Positions 23,390 through 32,849 of a stretch of 64,000 nt of DNA are shown in pieces. The notes beneath the pieces were generated by a model. The model had not been told where the DNA came from. It searched no databases and was given only the letters and a program-made list of their open reading frames with translations. The stretch lies in NCBI RefSeq assembly GCF_023015625.1, contig NZ_JALKAH010000005.1, positions 434,001 through 498,000 on the forward strand, written 5' to 3'. This DNA is from Yoonia sp. F2084L (GTDB lineage: Bacteria; Pseudomonadota; Alphaproteobacteria; Rhodobacterales; Rhodobacteraceae). Made by a program: the position numbers and the translations under genes. Position 1 is the stretch's first letter; each line of letters opens with the position of its first letter.

Positions 23390-25333
23390 CTAGTCGGCAG
23401 CCGCGCGGCCTTTGAGGGCGACGATGCCCTTGGGCCGGAATTGAATGAAGAGGATGATGAAAAGGATCATATAGGTCTGTGCGGCCAGCGTGTTGGAGGG
23501 GTTCAACCACTCGATCCCCTTTTGCAGGAACCCGATCAGGGATGCGCCCGCCAGCGTCCCCCAGACGTTGCCGACACCACCAACCACAACGGTCATAAAG
23601 CTTTGCACGATATAATCGGCACCCATCTCTGACGTGACCTTCGCGTAGAGCCCAATCGCAACCCCGGCGATGCCTGCGATGCCGGACCCCAACCCAAAGG
23701 TCAGCATATTGATCCGGTCGGGGTTGATCCCCATCGACGCCGCCATGCCGGGGTTTTGCGTCACGGCGCGGACTTCCAGACCCAAGCGGGTGCGTTTGAG
23801 CACGAACAGGATCAGACACAAAAACAGCAACGCCAGCACGAAGATCGCAATGCGAATATAGCTGATCGCGATGACGTCGTTGAAGACCAGCGCCCCATCC
23901 AGCCATTCGGGCGATGTCAGCGGACGGGCCTGCGTGCCAAAGATATTCTTGGCCAGTTGCTGAAGCGCGATAGAGATACCGAAGGTCGCCAAAAGCGTTT
24001 CAAGCGGACGGTGGTAGAGGTGGCGAATGACAGTCCGTTCCATCAACACACCAGCGCCAAAGGTGATCGCAAAGGCCAGCGGCAGCGCGATGATGATGGA
24101 CAGGGTGTAGTCCGGCACGAATTGCTGGACGACAAACCCGGTATAGGCCCCCATCATAATGAATTCACCATGGGCCATGTTGATGACGCCCATCACCCCA
24201 AAGGTGATCGCAAGGCCGATGGCTGCAAGAAAGTAGATTGACGCCAGTGATAGCGCGTCCAGACCCAGATCAGCCGCCTGACTGAGCGCGACTTTCGTTT
24301 CAATCGCACGCAGCGCTGTTGCGGCGGCATCGGTGATGGCGGCGTCGGATTCATCATATTGGATAAAGAACGTGTGGGCGTTGATCGCATCGGCGCGGTT
24401 TTGTTCCTTCACGCGCGGCGGCAAGGTGCCCGCCGCCGCCAGCGCGTCATAGGCCAATAGCCGTGCGGCGTCGGTATCCAGCGTGGCAACCGGCACATCA
24501 CCGACCATGCCGCCAGTGATATTAGCCACCAAGGCTTCACGGATATCCGTGTTCGTTGTTAGCGGCGGCGCGAGGTCATTGGCCACCAGCCGGGCATAGG
24601 CCTCTTCGGTAGTAATATCTGTGCCGACGATCAAGATTTGGGCCACGTTTGCCTCTGCCGGAACCTCGGCTGCGACTTGTGATGAGGACGACAGAATTCG
24701 GTTCAACACGGCCCGTACATCGACCGACAGATCACCCGATAGACCAGTGATCGCGTCGATGCGCGCGTCTTGTGTATCTGCAAACAGCGCACCCAGCATA
24801 CCGGCCAGCCGGGTCTTTGTTTCTTTCAACGCAGGATCCGGTTCAGCTTCGATTGAGGCTTGCAGCGGCGCAAGTTGGCTGGCGTCCATGCTGCGCGCAA
24901 TTGCATTGACGGCAGCCTGACGTTTGCTGATATCAGGATCAGACAGTTGGAACTGCACCAAAGCGTCGCCAATTGCGCGGCGCACTCCGCCATTAGGGCG
25001 GGACTCCGTCAGATCAGCCGGATCAGTAGCAGCAAAACTATCGCCGGTATCAAGGTCGGTCAGCGTGATAACATCGCCATCTTCGACCGCGCGAAAAAAC
25101 AACCCATCACTGCCGCGTTGCACGATCTCGCGGTCGCGCCAGGCTTCCAGAAACGGCAGGGCTTGCGGCAGACCACTGGCGACGAGATCATCCAGCACCA
25201 CGCTGACACTTCGCCTGCCGGGCTTGAGGACTTCATCTTGATGGGTTTGCAGGATGTCCTGGAGGGTTTGTGCGCCTGCAACCGCAGGAACAGTCAGCCA
25301 CAGCACAAGGGCCAGAGAAAGCAATCGAAACAT
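23390..25333 (-). CDS. urtB: Urea ABC transporter permease UrtB with long periplasmic N-terminal region
   Basis: A 647-residue protein in two parts. The N-terminus has a signal sequence (MFRLLSLALVLWLTVPAVAG) and about 340 mostly helical periplasmic residues with HEAT-like character. The C-terminal 290 or so residues are a LivH-like permease with GLAITFGVMGVINMAHGEFI, IALQQLAKNIFGTQARPLTS and SFMTVVVGGVGNVWGTLAGA. UrtB proteins often carry such an N-terminal region, but most are nearer 520-540 residues; the extra length here is in the periplasmic part. It forms the membrane channel with UrtC. Confidence 0.92.
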   Translation of the reverse strand: MFRLLSLALVLWLTVPAVAGAQTLQDILQTHQDEVLKPGRRSVSVVLDDLVASGLPQALPFLEAWRDREIVQRGSDGLFFRAVEDGDVITLTDLDTGDSFAATDPADLTESRPNGGVRRAIGDALVQFQLSDPDISKRQAAVNAIARSMDASQLAPLQASIEAEPDPALKETKTRLAGMLGALFADTQDARIDAITGLSGDLSVDVRAVLNRILSSSSQVAAEVPAEANVAQILIVGTDITTEEAYARLVANDLAPPLTTNTDIREALVANITGGMVGDVPVATLDTDAARLLAYDALAAAGTLPPRVKEQNRADAINAHTFFIQYDESDAAITDAAATALRAIETKVALSQAADLGLDALSLASIYFLAAIGLAITFGVMGVINMAHGEFIMMGAYTGFVVQQFVPDYTLSIIIALPLAFAITFGAGVLMERTVIRHLYHRPLETLLATFGISIALQQLAKNIFGTQARPLTSPEWLDGALVFNDVIAISYIRIAIFVLALLFLCLILFVLKRTRLGLEVRAVTQNPGMAASMGINPDRINMLTFGLGSGIAGIAGVAIGLYAKVTSEMGADYIVQSFMTVVVGGVGNVWGTLAGASLIGFLQKGIEWLNPSNTLAAQTYMILFIILFIQFRPKGIVALKGRAAAD

Positions 25334-25399
25334 GGATATTGAAGCCGTTCATTCTGGCAGGGATGGCACGGGACGCAAATGCCCCGTGCCGTTTCTGGT

Positions 25400-26680
25400 T
25401 TAGTAGTTTGAGGTCAGCTGCACGCAGGTCTCGGTCTCGGTGTTGTACATACCGCAGCCCAGTTCCTGCCAATCAGACTTTAGGACGGCCGATTCTGGCA
25501 GATAGTCTGTCCAAGCGTCACCGGGAACTTCCGCGGTCTGGCTGATGATGTCGAATTGACCGTCAGCGGTGATTTCACCAATCAAAACCGGCTTGGCAAG
25601 GTGGTGGTTTGGCAGCATCACGGCTGTACCACCCGTCAGGTTGGGAAACTCCTGCCCGTACATCGCTTCGCGCACCGCATCGACGTCAGTCGTGCCAGCT
25701 TCGGTCACCGCGTTCACCCACATGTTAAAGCCGATAAAATGCGCCTCCATCGGGTCATTGGTGACACGATCCTCGCCCATTTTGGCCTTCCATGCAGCAA
25801 CCCACTCGTCGTTCAGCTCCGACTCAGCCGACTGGAAGTAATTCCAAGCGGCGAGGTGACCGACAAGGTCAGAGGTGTCCAAACCGGACAGCTCTTCCTC
25901 ACCAACAGAGAAGGCGACAACCGGAATGTCATCAGCTGAAATACCGGCAGCTGCCAGCTCCTTGTAGAAACCAATGTTGGCATCACCGTTGATGGTAGAA
26001 ATCACACCAACCTGCTTGCCATCAGCGCCAAGGGCTACGACATCAGCGACGATGGTCGCCCAGTCAGAGTGGCCAAACGGCGTATAGTTCACAAAGATGT
26101 CTTCGGCAGGGATGCCGTTGTCCTGAAGATAGGCCTCAAGGATATTGTTGGTTGTGCGCGGGTAGACATAGTCGGTGCCCAGCAACGCGAATTTCTCAAC
26201 GCCGAGTTCTTCAAGGAAGTAATCTGTCGCAGGAATGGCCTGCTGGTTCGGGGCAGCACCGGTGTAGAACACGTTACGCGAGCTTTCCTCGCCCTCATAT
26301 TGCACCGGATAGAACATCAGGCCGTTCAACTCTTCCAGCACTGGCAAGGCTGATTTCCGGCTGACGGATGTCCAGCTACCGAAGATCACATCAACTTCGC
26401 TGACGGTCAGCAATTCGCGCGCCTTTTCGGCAAAGAGCGGCCAGTCAGAGGCCGGGTCAACAACGACTGCTTCAATCTCGCACCCTAACAGACCACCGGC
26501 AGCATTTTGATTTTCGATCAAAAGCTCCATTGTGTCTTTCAGCGTGGTCTCGGAAATCGCCATCGTGCCGGACAGCGAGTGCAGCACACCCACTTTGATC
26601 GGGTCGGCACATTCAGCGGCAGCCATGGCAGTTGTGCCAAGCAAGGCAGTCAATGCAAAAGCAGAGGTCTTCAGGTTCAT
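25400..26680 (-). CDS. urtA: Urea ABC transporter substrate-binding protein UrtA
   Basis: A 426-residue periplasmic binding protein (Leu/Ile/Val-like fold) with signal MNLKTSAFALTALLGTTAMA. UrtA hallmarks are KVGVLHSLSGTMAISETTLK, DVIFGSWTSVSRKSALPVLE and LMFYPVQYEGEESSRNVFYT. The first gene of the operon; 66 bases separate it from urtB. It delivers urea to UrtBC. Urease genes are not in this window, so urea use depends on a locus elsewhere. Confidence 0.94.
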   Translation of the reverse strand: MNLKTSAFALTALLGTTAMAAAECADPIKVGVLHSLSGTMAISETTLKDTMELLIENQNAAGGLLGCEIEAVVVDPASDWPLFAEKARELLTVSEVDVIFGSWTSVSRKSALPVLEELNGLMFYPVQYEGEESSRNVFYTGAAPNQQAIPATDYFLEELGVEKFALLGTDYVYPRTTNNILEAYLQDNGIPAEDIFVNYTPFGHSDWATIVADVVALGADGKQVGVISTINGDANIGFYKELAAAGISADDIPVVAFSVGEEELSGLDTSDLVGHLAAWNYFQSAESELNDEWVAAWKAKMGEDRVTNDPMEAHFIGFNMWVNAVTEAGTTDVDAVREAMYGQEFPNLTGGTAVMLPNHHLAKPVLIGEITADGQFDIISQTAEVPGDAWTDYLPESAVLKSDWQELGCGMYNTETETCVQLTSNY

Positions 26681-26986
26681 AGGTTAGGTCCCCATTGTCG
26701 GTGCGGGTCGTTCAAGGGGCGCGTGCGCTCCTTTTCACGGTGGGCCGATCATGTATTCGGGACCCGCAACAGTGATGTTGTAGTCGCGTGGTGGGGGAAT
26801 CTTGCACGATGACCCGCCGCGCGGCGTTGATACCTTTTTAGGCAGGGTCACTTGGCGCGACTGCACAAGAATGCGCCAGATCAAACGCACACAACGCTTG
26901 GCCACAGACTGCAGAGATGAAAAATATGGCGCATTTCTTATGCAAATGCCCGATTGGTGTGCATTTGAAGGACCAATAGGGCGATC
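26681..26986. promoter_or_regulatory. Gene-free region upstream of urtA
   Basis: These 306 bases separate urtA from the amidohydrolase gene (both leftward) and must hold the urt promoter. I looked for a sigma-54 element, expected if NtrC controls urea uptake. A near match on the minus strand (TGGC near 26894) has the wrong spacing to its GC element, so I do not call it. No convincing gene is present. Confidence 0.35.
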
Positions 26987-28666
26987 CTATATTTCGCCCA
27001 CAAGATCAAAATATTTGTGACCTTCCGGAAAGAAGCGCCGCAGCCGCTCGCGCGTCCCGCTCTCAGGATCATTCAGTTGCAAGTAGGATTGGGCATTGGC
27101 TGAGAATATCTGACTTTCATCTATCCCGTTCAGACTGCCAATCGCTGTCTTGATGTCGTTCAAATAGGCACCATGCTGTCGTTCTCGTCCAATCATCGTA
27201 TAGTCGGAGCCATACATGATCCGCCGTCCCAACCTTTCATTATCAGCCAAGAGAGCATTGATCTTGTCGAGCACGTCTTGTCCCGGCGCGTTGCGACCGG
27301 CGACTTCGGTCCAATATCCCAGATCGACATACGCATTCTCATGCGCTGCTATCAGATCGGCAGCGCGTTTTTCGTAGGTTGGAGGATCATCAGCACATTC
27401 TGCACGATCGTTCTGGTCATCTAGATCGGTCTGCTCCTCAAATCCGCCGAAATGGGCGATATTCACGCGCAGATCAGGGTAGTTGGTCAGAACGCGATCC
27501 CAAAGGTCGGGTGCAGCGTTCTGGCCGGAACATTCCTGGGCGGCCAGTGAATTGTTCCCATGCGATTTGATCGGCACGCCATTAGCCTGACACCACTCAT
27601 ACATCCGCCGCAGTTCGCGATCCACCGCAGCACCACTTGCCTGAAACCGATGTCCCATCACGGTCGTTTCCTCATTCCCGATGGGTTTGAAGCCCATGGG
27701 TGGATACATTTTGACGCCAACGAAGCCCTTATTGAGAACAGCGTCACGAATGACCCGATGGACACCAATACCGTCAACCGCAGCCCGCAACGGACAAAAC
27801 GGCGCAAAGTTCAGTAGGACTGCACGTTGTTCAAGCTGGGCAAGCCGGGACAGGATATTGATCTGATCAGCTATCTTACTAAATCTGTCCTGCGGTGGAT
27901 TCTTGAACCAATAATCGAAGTCAACCAATGACGGCGAAAAGACCTGAATACCTATAGGTTTTCCGTCTTCGGTGACTTGGCGAGGACCATAAAGCCGGAT
28001 CAATTCACCCAAGATGTCACGCCTGTCACGCGTCAAAAGCGCGGCCCAACGCAAGCTTTGAGCCAAATCAAAATCGCCACCCGCGACGCGTAGCGCAGCG
28101 ATGCGGTTTGTGGGCTCATCAAAAATCGCCTCGGCGACGGCCTGACCCAAGTCCGGACTGCTGCGCCGGGCAAGCAACCCGCGATTTGCTAGATTGGCCA
28201 ACTCGTCAAGTAGCTGGGCATCCTCCCGTGCCTCCCGGTCATCGCGCACGGCTCGTAGGCTTTGTTCGCCCTGCGCGAAATTGCGAATGCCTTCCGCGAC
28301 AAGTCGCTTGTCCTGATCCAGCAGATTTCTTTCGTTTGTCTGCGGGATCGCGCCAGCATTTGGTAGGCGGCCAAGCTCTTCATCAGCCGTACTCACCGCC
28401 AGCAGCAGAATATCTGTCAGGAGCCGTATCAACGCCTCAACGACGTAGTTTCCAGTGACAGGGCTTTCAGGGGACCGCAGGAAGACCTGATTGAGGAACC
28501 CCGGAACCGGAATATCAGTGGCATTAAAGATGTGCGCATGAATGTCGATACTAAACGGCGGCAGATTCTCTGGTGGCGGCGTCTCAGGCTCAAAGGGGCT
28601 GCACCCGGCTAGTGCGGGCCCAAATGTGGCAACGGAGGAAAGAAGAAAATATCGACGAGAAAACAT
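26987..28666 (-). CDS. Amidohydrolase-family lipoprotein
   Basis: A 559-residue protein with a lipobox (MFSRRYFLLSSVATFGPALA followed by GC), so it is probably anchored on the periplasmic side. The metal-dependent hydrolase motifs of the amidohydrolase-2 group are present: SIDIHAHIFN near residue 40, PIKSHGNNSLAAQ, NIAHFGGFEE and IMYGSDYTMIG near the C-terminus. A helical insert of about 200 residues separates the first motif from the rest. Relatives decarboxylate or hydrolyse small aromatic or lactone compounds in the cytoplasm; an exported form with a large insert is unusual. The substrate is unknown and the neighbours give little help. Confidence 0.78.
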   Translation of the reverse strand: MFSRRYFLLSSVATFGPALAGCSPFEPETPPPENLPPFSIDIHAHIFNATDIPVPGFLNQVFLRSPESPVTGNYVVEALIRLLTDILLLAVSTADEELGRLPNAGAIPQTNERNLLDQDKRLVAEGIRNFAQGEQSLRAVRDDREAREDAQLLDELANLANRGLLARRSSPDLGQAVAEAIFDEPTNRIAALRVAGGDFDLAQSLRWAALLTRDRRDILGELIRLYGPRQVTEDGKPIGIQVFSPSLVDFDYWFKNPPQDRFSKIADQINILSRLAQLEQRAVLLNFAPFCPLRAAVDGIGVHRVIRDAVLNKGFVGVKMYPPMGFKPIGNEETTVMGHRFQASGAAVDRELRRMYEWCQANGVPIKSHGNNSLAAQECSGQNAAPDLWDRVLTNYPDLRVNIAHFGGFEEQTDLDDQNDRAECADDPPTYEKRAADLIAAHENAYVDLGYWTEVAGRNAPGQDVLDKINALLADNERLGRRIMYGSDYTMIGRERQHGAYLNDIKTAIGSLNGIDESQIFSANAQSYLQLNDPESGTRERLRRFFPEGHKYFDLVGEI

Positions 28667-28739
28667 GACTGTCTCCTATGCATTCATTAAATGACATCAG
28701 CCTAAAGGCTGGCCGCCAATCATGTAAAGCGCGCCGAAT

Positions 28740-31175
28740 TTACGCCCGCATGCGCGTATGGTCAGGATCATAGGGCGAGGCTGCAATAACCTCGGCTTCG
28801 GTCATGTCGCCAAGCTGATCCAGTTGCAGCGTGCTACCCAGCTCACTTAGATCAGCATTAACAAAAGCATAGGCCAGGTTCATCCCCACCCGGTGGCCCC
28901 AGTCGCCCGATGTGATCGTCCCAACGACGCGCCCGTCATGCATCAGCGACGCGCCTGGATGGGCTGGCGCATGGGTTGCGTTGATCTCAAGCGTCACAAG
29001 GCGTTTGCGCGGCCCATCTTTGATCCGCGCTTGCAAGGCGTCCCGGCCCACAAAACTGCCTTTGTCCAGCTTCACAAAGCGATCGAGGCCCGTTTCAAAC
29101 GGGTCAAATTCGGTGATGATGTCAGCCTTCCAATGCAGAAACCTTTTTTCCATCCGCATGGATTCAACCGCCCGCGCCCCGAAAAGCCGCAAGTCGTGGG
29201 CTTTGCCTGCCTCACGCAACGCCAGATAAGCAGCGTAAAGAGATGCATTGGGAATATGGATTTCATAGGCCAACTCGCCCGAAAAGCTGACGCCCATGAC
29301 CGTCGCTGGCGCAAACCCGACAAAGCATTCGCGGACGGACAGCCAGGGGAAGCCCTCTTTCGACCAGTCACCGCGCGCGCAGGCCGACAGCACGTCACGC
29401 GCTTTGGGTCCGGCCAGCACCAGAATGGTCTGATCATTTGTCAGACTGCGCATCTGGACATCTTCATCGGCACGCAAATGCGCCGTCAGCCAATCCATAT
29501 CATGAAACTCTGCCGCAGCGGCTGACCCGTACCAGACACGCGCCGGTCCGCGGTCCGAAGCAGACAGATTGGCAATTGTCGCCTCGCCTTTCACCATGCC
29601 ATGATCGTTCAGAAGATAACCCAAACCAACACGGCCATCGCGTTTGGTCACATTGCCGCAGAACATACGGTCAAGAAAACTGTGGCGGTCGCTGCCTGTA
29701 ACCTCAAACCGGTTGAAACCGTTTACTTCGCACAGTCCCACATGCTCTTGCACATGGCGCACCTCGGCGGCAACAACGTCAAAGGCTTCGTCAAAATGAA
29801 ATCCGTGTGTTGGGTGAAAATCTGGCGTGGGCTTGATGTACTCCACCCGCTCCCATCCATTCACAACGGTAAACGCCGCACCCTCCGCGGCCATGATCGG
29901 GGTCAGCGGTGTCGTTTTGGCAGGCCGTCCAGCGGGCCGATGTTCATGCGGGAAGTGGAACCGGAATTCGTTCTGGTAGTCCTCAATCGCCTTGAGCGCT
30001 GTCAGTTCAACATTCGTGTGACCCGTGAAACGACGCGGATCAATGCACCATGTGTCATAACAGGCCTCACCGTGTACGATCTGCTGGGCAAGCAGCCAGC
30101 CATGCCCGCCGCCTTCGCCGACACCGGCACGCAAACCAATGATGCAGAACGCATTGCGCTTGCCGGGGATCGGCCCGACCAAAGGCGCGCCGTCAATGGT
30201 ATAGGTGATCGGGCCATTCACGACCCGTTTGATGCCAACCTCCGTCAGTGCAGGCATCCGTTCAAAGGCACCCTCAAGCACGTCCATCACACGGTCAAGA
30301 TCATCCGGGCAAAGGTCGTTGGCAAAGCTTGGGCTGATGCCATCCAAACCCCAGGTTTTGCAGTCCTGTTCATAGAAACCAACCAGCAGACCGTTCTTTT
30401 CCTGCCGCGCGTAGTAGTCTGATATCGGGCAACGCAAAAGCGGCATCCGATGACCCGCCTCCACAATGGCAGGAATGTCCTCGGTCACGAAATACTGGTG
30501 TTCCATCGACGCGACCGGGTGGTGGACATCCATCATCGCCCCAACCTCATTCACGCGGTAGCCGCAGGCATTCACGACGATGTCCGCATCAATACTACCT
30601 TTGTCGGTTTCCACAGTCCAAGTATCGTCGCTGTGCTGTTTCAACGCGGTCACATTGGTATGGCGATACACTTCTGCTCCGGCCTTGCGGGCATGAAAGG
30701 CAAGCGCTTGGCACAATTGGGCCGGATCAATATCGCCATCCTCGCCGTCCCACAGGCCACCCAACAGGTTATCGGTTGAAATCAGCGGATGGCGTCGCGC
30801 GCATTCGGCAGCGTCAATCACCTCAAATTCAACGCCCATCCCCCGCGCCATTGACGCAAAGTGGCGGTAACCCTGCATCTGCGCTTCGGTGTTCGCCAGC
30901 CGGATGCCCCCGTCACCGTGGTGATAGCCCACCGGATACTCAGGATCATCGCGCAGCTTCTTATACAAGTTGATCGAGTGTGTCTTCAGGCCAACCATCG
31001 TCTGGTTCATACCAAAGTTGGTCACCTGTGCGGCAGAATGCCATGTGGTGCCGGATGTCAGCTCATCGCGTTCGATCAGGACAACATCGCTCCAGCCCTC
31101 TTGGGTCAGGTGATACAGCGTTGAACAGCCTGCGATGCCACCGCCAATGACGGCGACTTTTGTGCGCGATTTCAT
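28740..31175 (-). CDS. FAD-dependent dimethylglycine/sarcosine dehydrogenase-like protein with GcvT domain
   Basis: An 811-residue two-part enzyme. The N-terminal oxidase has the dinucleotide motif VAVIGGGIAGCSTLYHL and ELTSGTTWHSAAQ, whose histidine is the covalent-FAD site in dimethylglycine dehydrogenase. The C-terminal half, after about residue 430, is a GcvT aminomethyl-transferase domain that would pass formaldehyde units to tetrahydrofolate (LAYEIHIP region and the final RVGMNLAYAFVN segment). I chose the ATG at 31173-31175 with a GGGGAGA site; the frame stays open far upstream, but that part overlaps the divergent gene. It is divergent from an MttB-like methyltransferase, suggesting joint use on an N-methylated amine or betaine. 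Confidence 0.85.
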   Translation of the reverse strand: MKSRTKVAVIGGGIAGCSTLYHLTQEGWSDVVLIERDELTSGTTWHSAAQVTNFGMNQTMVGLKTHSINLYKKLRDDPEYPVGYHHGDGGIRLANTEAQMQGYRHFASMARGMGVEFEVIDAAECARRHPLISTDNLLGGLWDGEDGDIDPAQLCQALAFHARKAGAEVYRHTNVTALKQHSDDTWTVETDKGSIDADIVVNACGYRVNEVGAMMDVHHPVASMEHQYFVTEDIPAIVEAGHRMPLLRCPISDYYARQEKNGLLVGFYEQDCKTWGLDGISPSFANDLCPDDLDRVMDVLEGAFERMPALTEVGIKRVVNGPITYTIDGAPLVGPIPGKRNAFCIIGLRAGVGEGGGHGWLLAQQIVHGEACYDTWCIDPRRFTGHTNVELTALKAIEDYQNEFRFHFPHEHRPAGRPAKTTPLTPIMAAEGAAFTVVNGWERVEYIKPTPDFHPTHGFHFDEAFDVVAAEVRHVQEHVGLCEVNGFNRFEVTGSDRHSFLDRMFCGNVTKRDGRVGLGYLLNDHGMVKGEATIANLSASDRGPARVWYGSAAAAEFHDMDWLTAHLRADEDVQMRSLTNDQTILVLAGPKARDVLSACARGDWSKEGFPWLSVRECFVGFAPATVMGVSFSGELAYEIHIPNASLYAAYLALREAGKAHDLRLFGARAVESMRMEKRFLHWKADIITEFDPFETGLDRFVKLDKGSFVGRDALQARIKDGPRKRLVTLEINATHAPAHPGASLMHDGRVVGTITSGDWGHRVGMNLAYAFVNADLSELGSTLQLDQLGDMTEAEVIAASPYDPDHTRMRA

Positions 31176-31215
31176 GTCCTGTCTCCCCTTCGTCTCAGAA
31201 CACATGGGCGCATTT

Positions 31216-31245
31216 CTTGTCGCGCGACAAGTTTTTTGTGCACAA
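31216..31245. promoter_or_regulatory. Adjacent palindromes in the divergent dehydrogenase/mttB-like promoter
   Basis: CTTGTCGCGCGACAAG (31216-31231) is a perfect 16-base palindrome, and TTGTGCACAA (31236-31245) is a second perfect palindrome four bases away. Both share TTGT...ACAA ends. Placed between two divergent genes, they look like operator sites for one dimeric regulator. Confidence 0.6.
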
Positions 31246-31328
31246 TCTGCAAGACTTGAGGCAAAACATGTAGACAATAAGATGCAGGCCTTTGTTTGCC
31301 TCGACCGGTTGATCGTAAAGGTGAGCAT

Positions 31329-32849
31329 TTGCCAGAAAAACCCAAACGCAGTGGACGCAAAGAGCGGATCGCCAAACGCGCGGCAAAGCCAGCCTTTGAC
31401 CCCTGCTCGCCTGGCCAAAACGGCGGCGCGTACAAACCGCTGACAGAACCAGAGTTGCACAGCATTTTTGATACGGCACTTAAGCTGCTGGAGCATCTGG
31501 GGATAGGCGAAGTCCCCGATCGGCTGAAGACAGATCTGACGGCTGCGGGTGCAACGGACAATGGCGCGGGGCGCTTCGTGTTCCCGCCCGCCTTGGTCAA
31601 AGAGGCCATCGCCCAAGCCGCCAAAACCTTTGTTTTGCATGGCCGTGACGCCGCGCGGTCCATCACCGTCGGCGGTACAGCGGTGCACTTCGGAACAGGC
31701 GGTGCGGCGGTTCAGACCTTGGATTTGGACGACCGGACATATCGGCCCTCGACACTGGCGGATCTGCATGACTTCACCCGCCTGCAAGACATCCTCGCAA
31801 ATGTCAGTTGGTACACGCGCTGCTGCGTCGCCACGGATGTGCCGGATAATTACGATCTGGACGTCAACACCGTCTACGCCTTGCTTAAGAACACCACCAA
31901 GCCAACCGCCACCTCATTCACTTTGGCCAGCCATGTCGCTCCAATCGTCGAGATGCTGGATATCGCGGCAGGCGGGCCCGGCGCATTTGCCCAGCGCCCG
32001 TTCATGAAGGCCCATATCAGCCCGGTGATTTCACCGATGCGCTTTGGTGAAGACGCCGTTGATGTCGTCTACGAATGCATCAAACACAACATTCCGATGT
32101 CATGCATCACGGCGGCACAGGCAGGTGCGACAGCACCCGCGACGCTTGCGGGATTTCTGGCGCAATCATTGGCAGAAACCCTTGCCAGCCTTGTCATGGT
32201 GCACGCTATTCAACCCGGTTTCCCCATGGTGTTTTCCAACTGGCCGCTGGTGATTGACTTGCGCACCGGGTCTTTTTCCGGTGGCAGCGGCGAAACCGCT
32301 GTGCTGAATGCGGCCTCTGCCCAGCTTTCAAACTGGCTTGGCCTACCGTCCGGTGTTGCGTGTTCAATGACGGACGCCAAAGCGATTGATGCCCAATACG
32401 GCATGGAGAAGGGCCTGACGTCGCTGGCGGCCGCACTTGCTGGCGGCAATCTGATCTATGAAAGCTCGGGTATGACGGCATCCTTGCTGGGGGCCAGCTT
32501 TGAAGCCTTCGTTTTGGACGATGAAATGCACTCGCACACCTACCGCGCATTACGGGGGATTGAGGTGAATGAAGCAAATCTTGGCTTTGATGCAATTGTA
32601 GAGGCGGTTTTGGGCGACGGGCATTTCTTGGGTGGTCAGCACACCTATGCCGCTATGGAGCGCGATTATTTCTACCCATCTTTGGCCGACCGCGAAGAGC
32701 CGCGCACATGGGCTGCCAACGGCGGCAAGGATGCTTGGACAGTGGCACATGAACGGGCGCGCGAGATCCTCAGCACACATCAACCAACCTATCTGACGCA
32801 AGAACAGGAAAGCGCGATCAAAGCGCGCTTTCACATTCTACACGGCTAG
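31329..32849 (+). CDS. Trimethylamine methyltransferase (MttB) family protein, non-pyrrolysine
   Basis: About 506 residues of the MttB superfamily, with RYVFPPALV-like VFPPALVKEAIAQAA, GGTAVHFGTGGAAVQTLD, and SCITAAQAGATAPATLAGF. The archaeal enzyme has an in-frame amber codon for pyrrolysine; here the frame is read through without one, as in glycine-betaine methyltransferases of the MtgB kind. Such enzymes pass a methyl group from a quaternary amine to a corrinoid protein. No corrinoid protein gene is adjacent. The start is uncertain: TTG at 31329 is preceded by AAAGGTGAG, while another TTG at 31296 is possible. Its stop codon interlocks with that of the convergent aminotransferase gene (CTAG). 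Confidence 0.82.
   Translation: MPEKPKRSGRKERIAKRAAKPAFDPCSPGQNGGAYKPLTEPELHSIFDTALKLLEHLGIGEVPDRLKTDLTAAGATDNGAGRFVFPPALVKEAIAQAAKTFVLHGRDAARSITVGGTAVHFGTGGAAVQTLDLDDRTYRPSTLADLHDFTRLQDILANVSWYTRCCVATDVPDNYDLDVNTVYALLKNTTKPTATSFTLASHVAPIVEMLDIAAGGPGAFAQRPFMKAHISPVISPMRFGEDAVDVVYECIKHNIPMSCITAAQAGATAPATLAGFLAQSLAETLASLVMVHAIQPGFPMVFSNWPLVIDLRTGSFSGGSGETAVLNAASAQLSNWLGLPSGVACSMTDAKAIDAQYGMEKGLTSLAAALAGGNLIYESSGMTASLLGASFEAFVLDDEMHSHTYRALRGIEVNEANLGFDAIVEAVLGDGHFLGGQHTYAAMERDYFYPSLADREEPRTWAANGGKDAWTVAHERAREILSTHQPTYLTQEQESAIKARFHILHG

Noticed and set aside
26870-26910. Sigma-54 promoter for urtA
   Set aside because: A TGGC element exists on the minus strand, but the spacing to the GC element is one base off and TTGC is not kept.
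31216-31237. Palindrome followed by six T as an intrinsic terminator on the plus strand
   Set aside because: No plus-strand gene ends upstream of it; it lies between divergent genes, so an operator is more likely.
31176-31787. N-terminal extension of the DMGDH-like gene (about 200 extra codons)
   Set aside because: It would cover the divergent promoter and part of the MttB-like gene; the FAD motif and a good ribosome site begin at 31175.
32206-32595. 129-residue antisense frame within the MttB-like gene
   Set aside because: Shadow of a conserved methyltransferase reading frame; composition is typical of a third-position-GC shadow.
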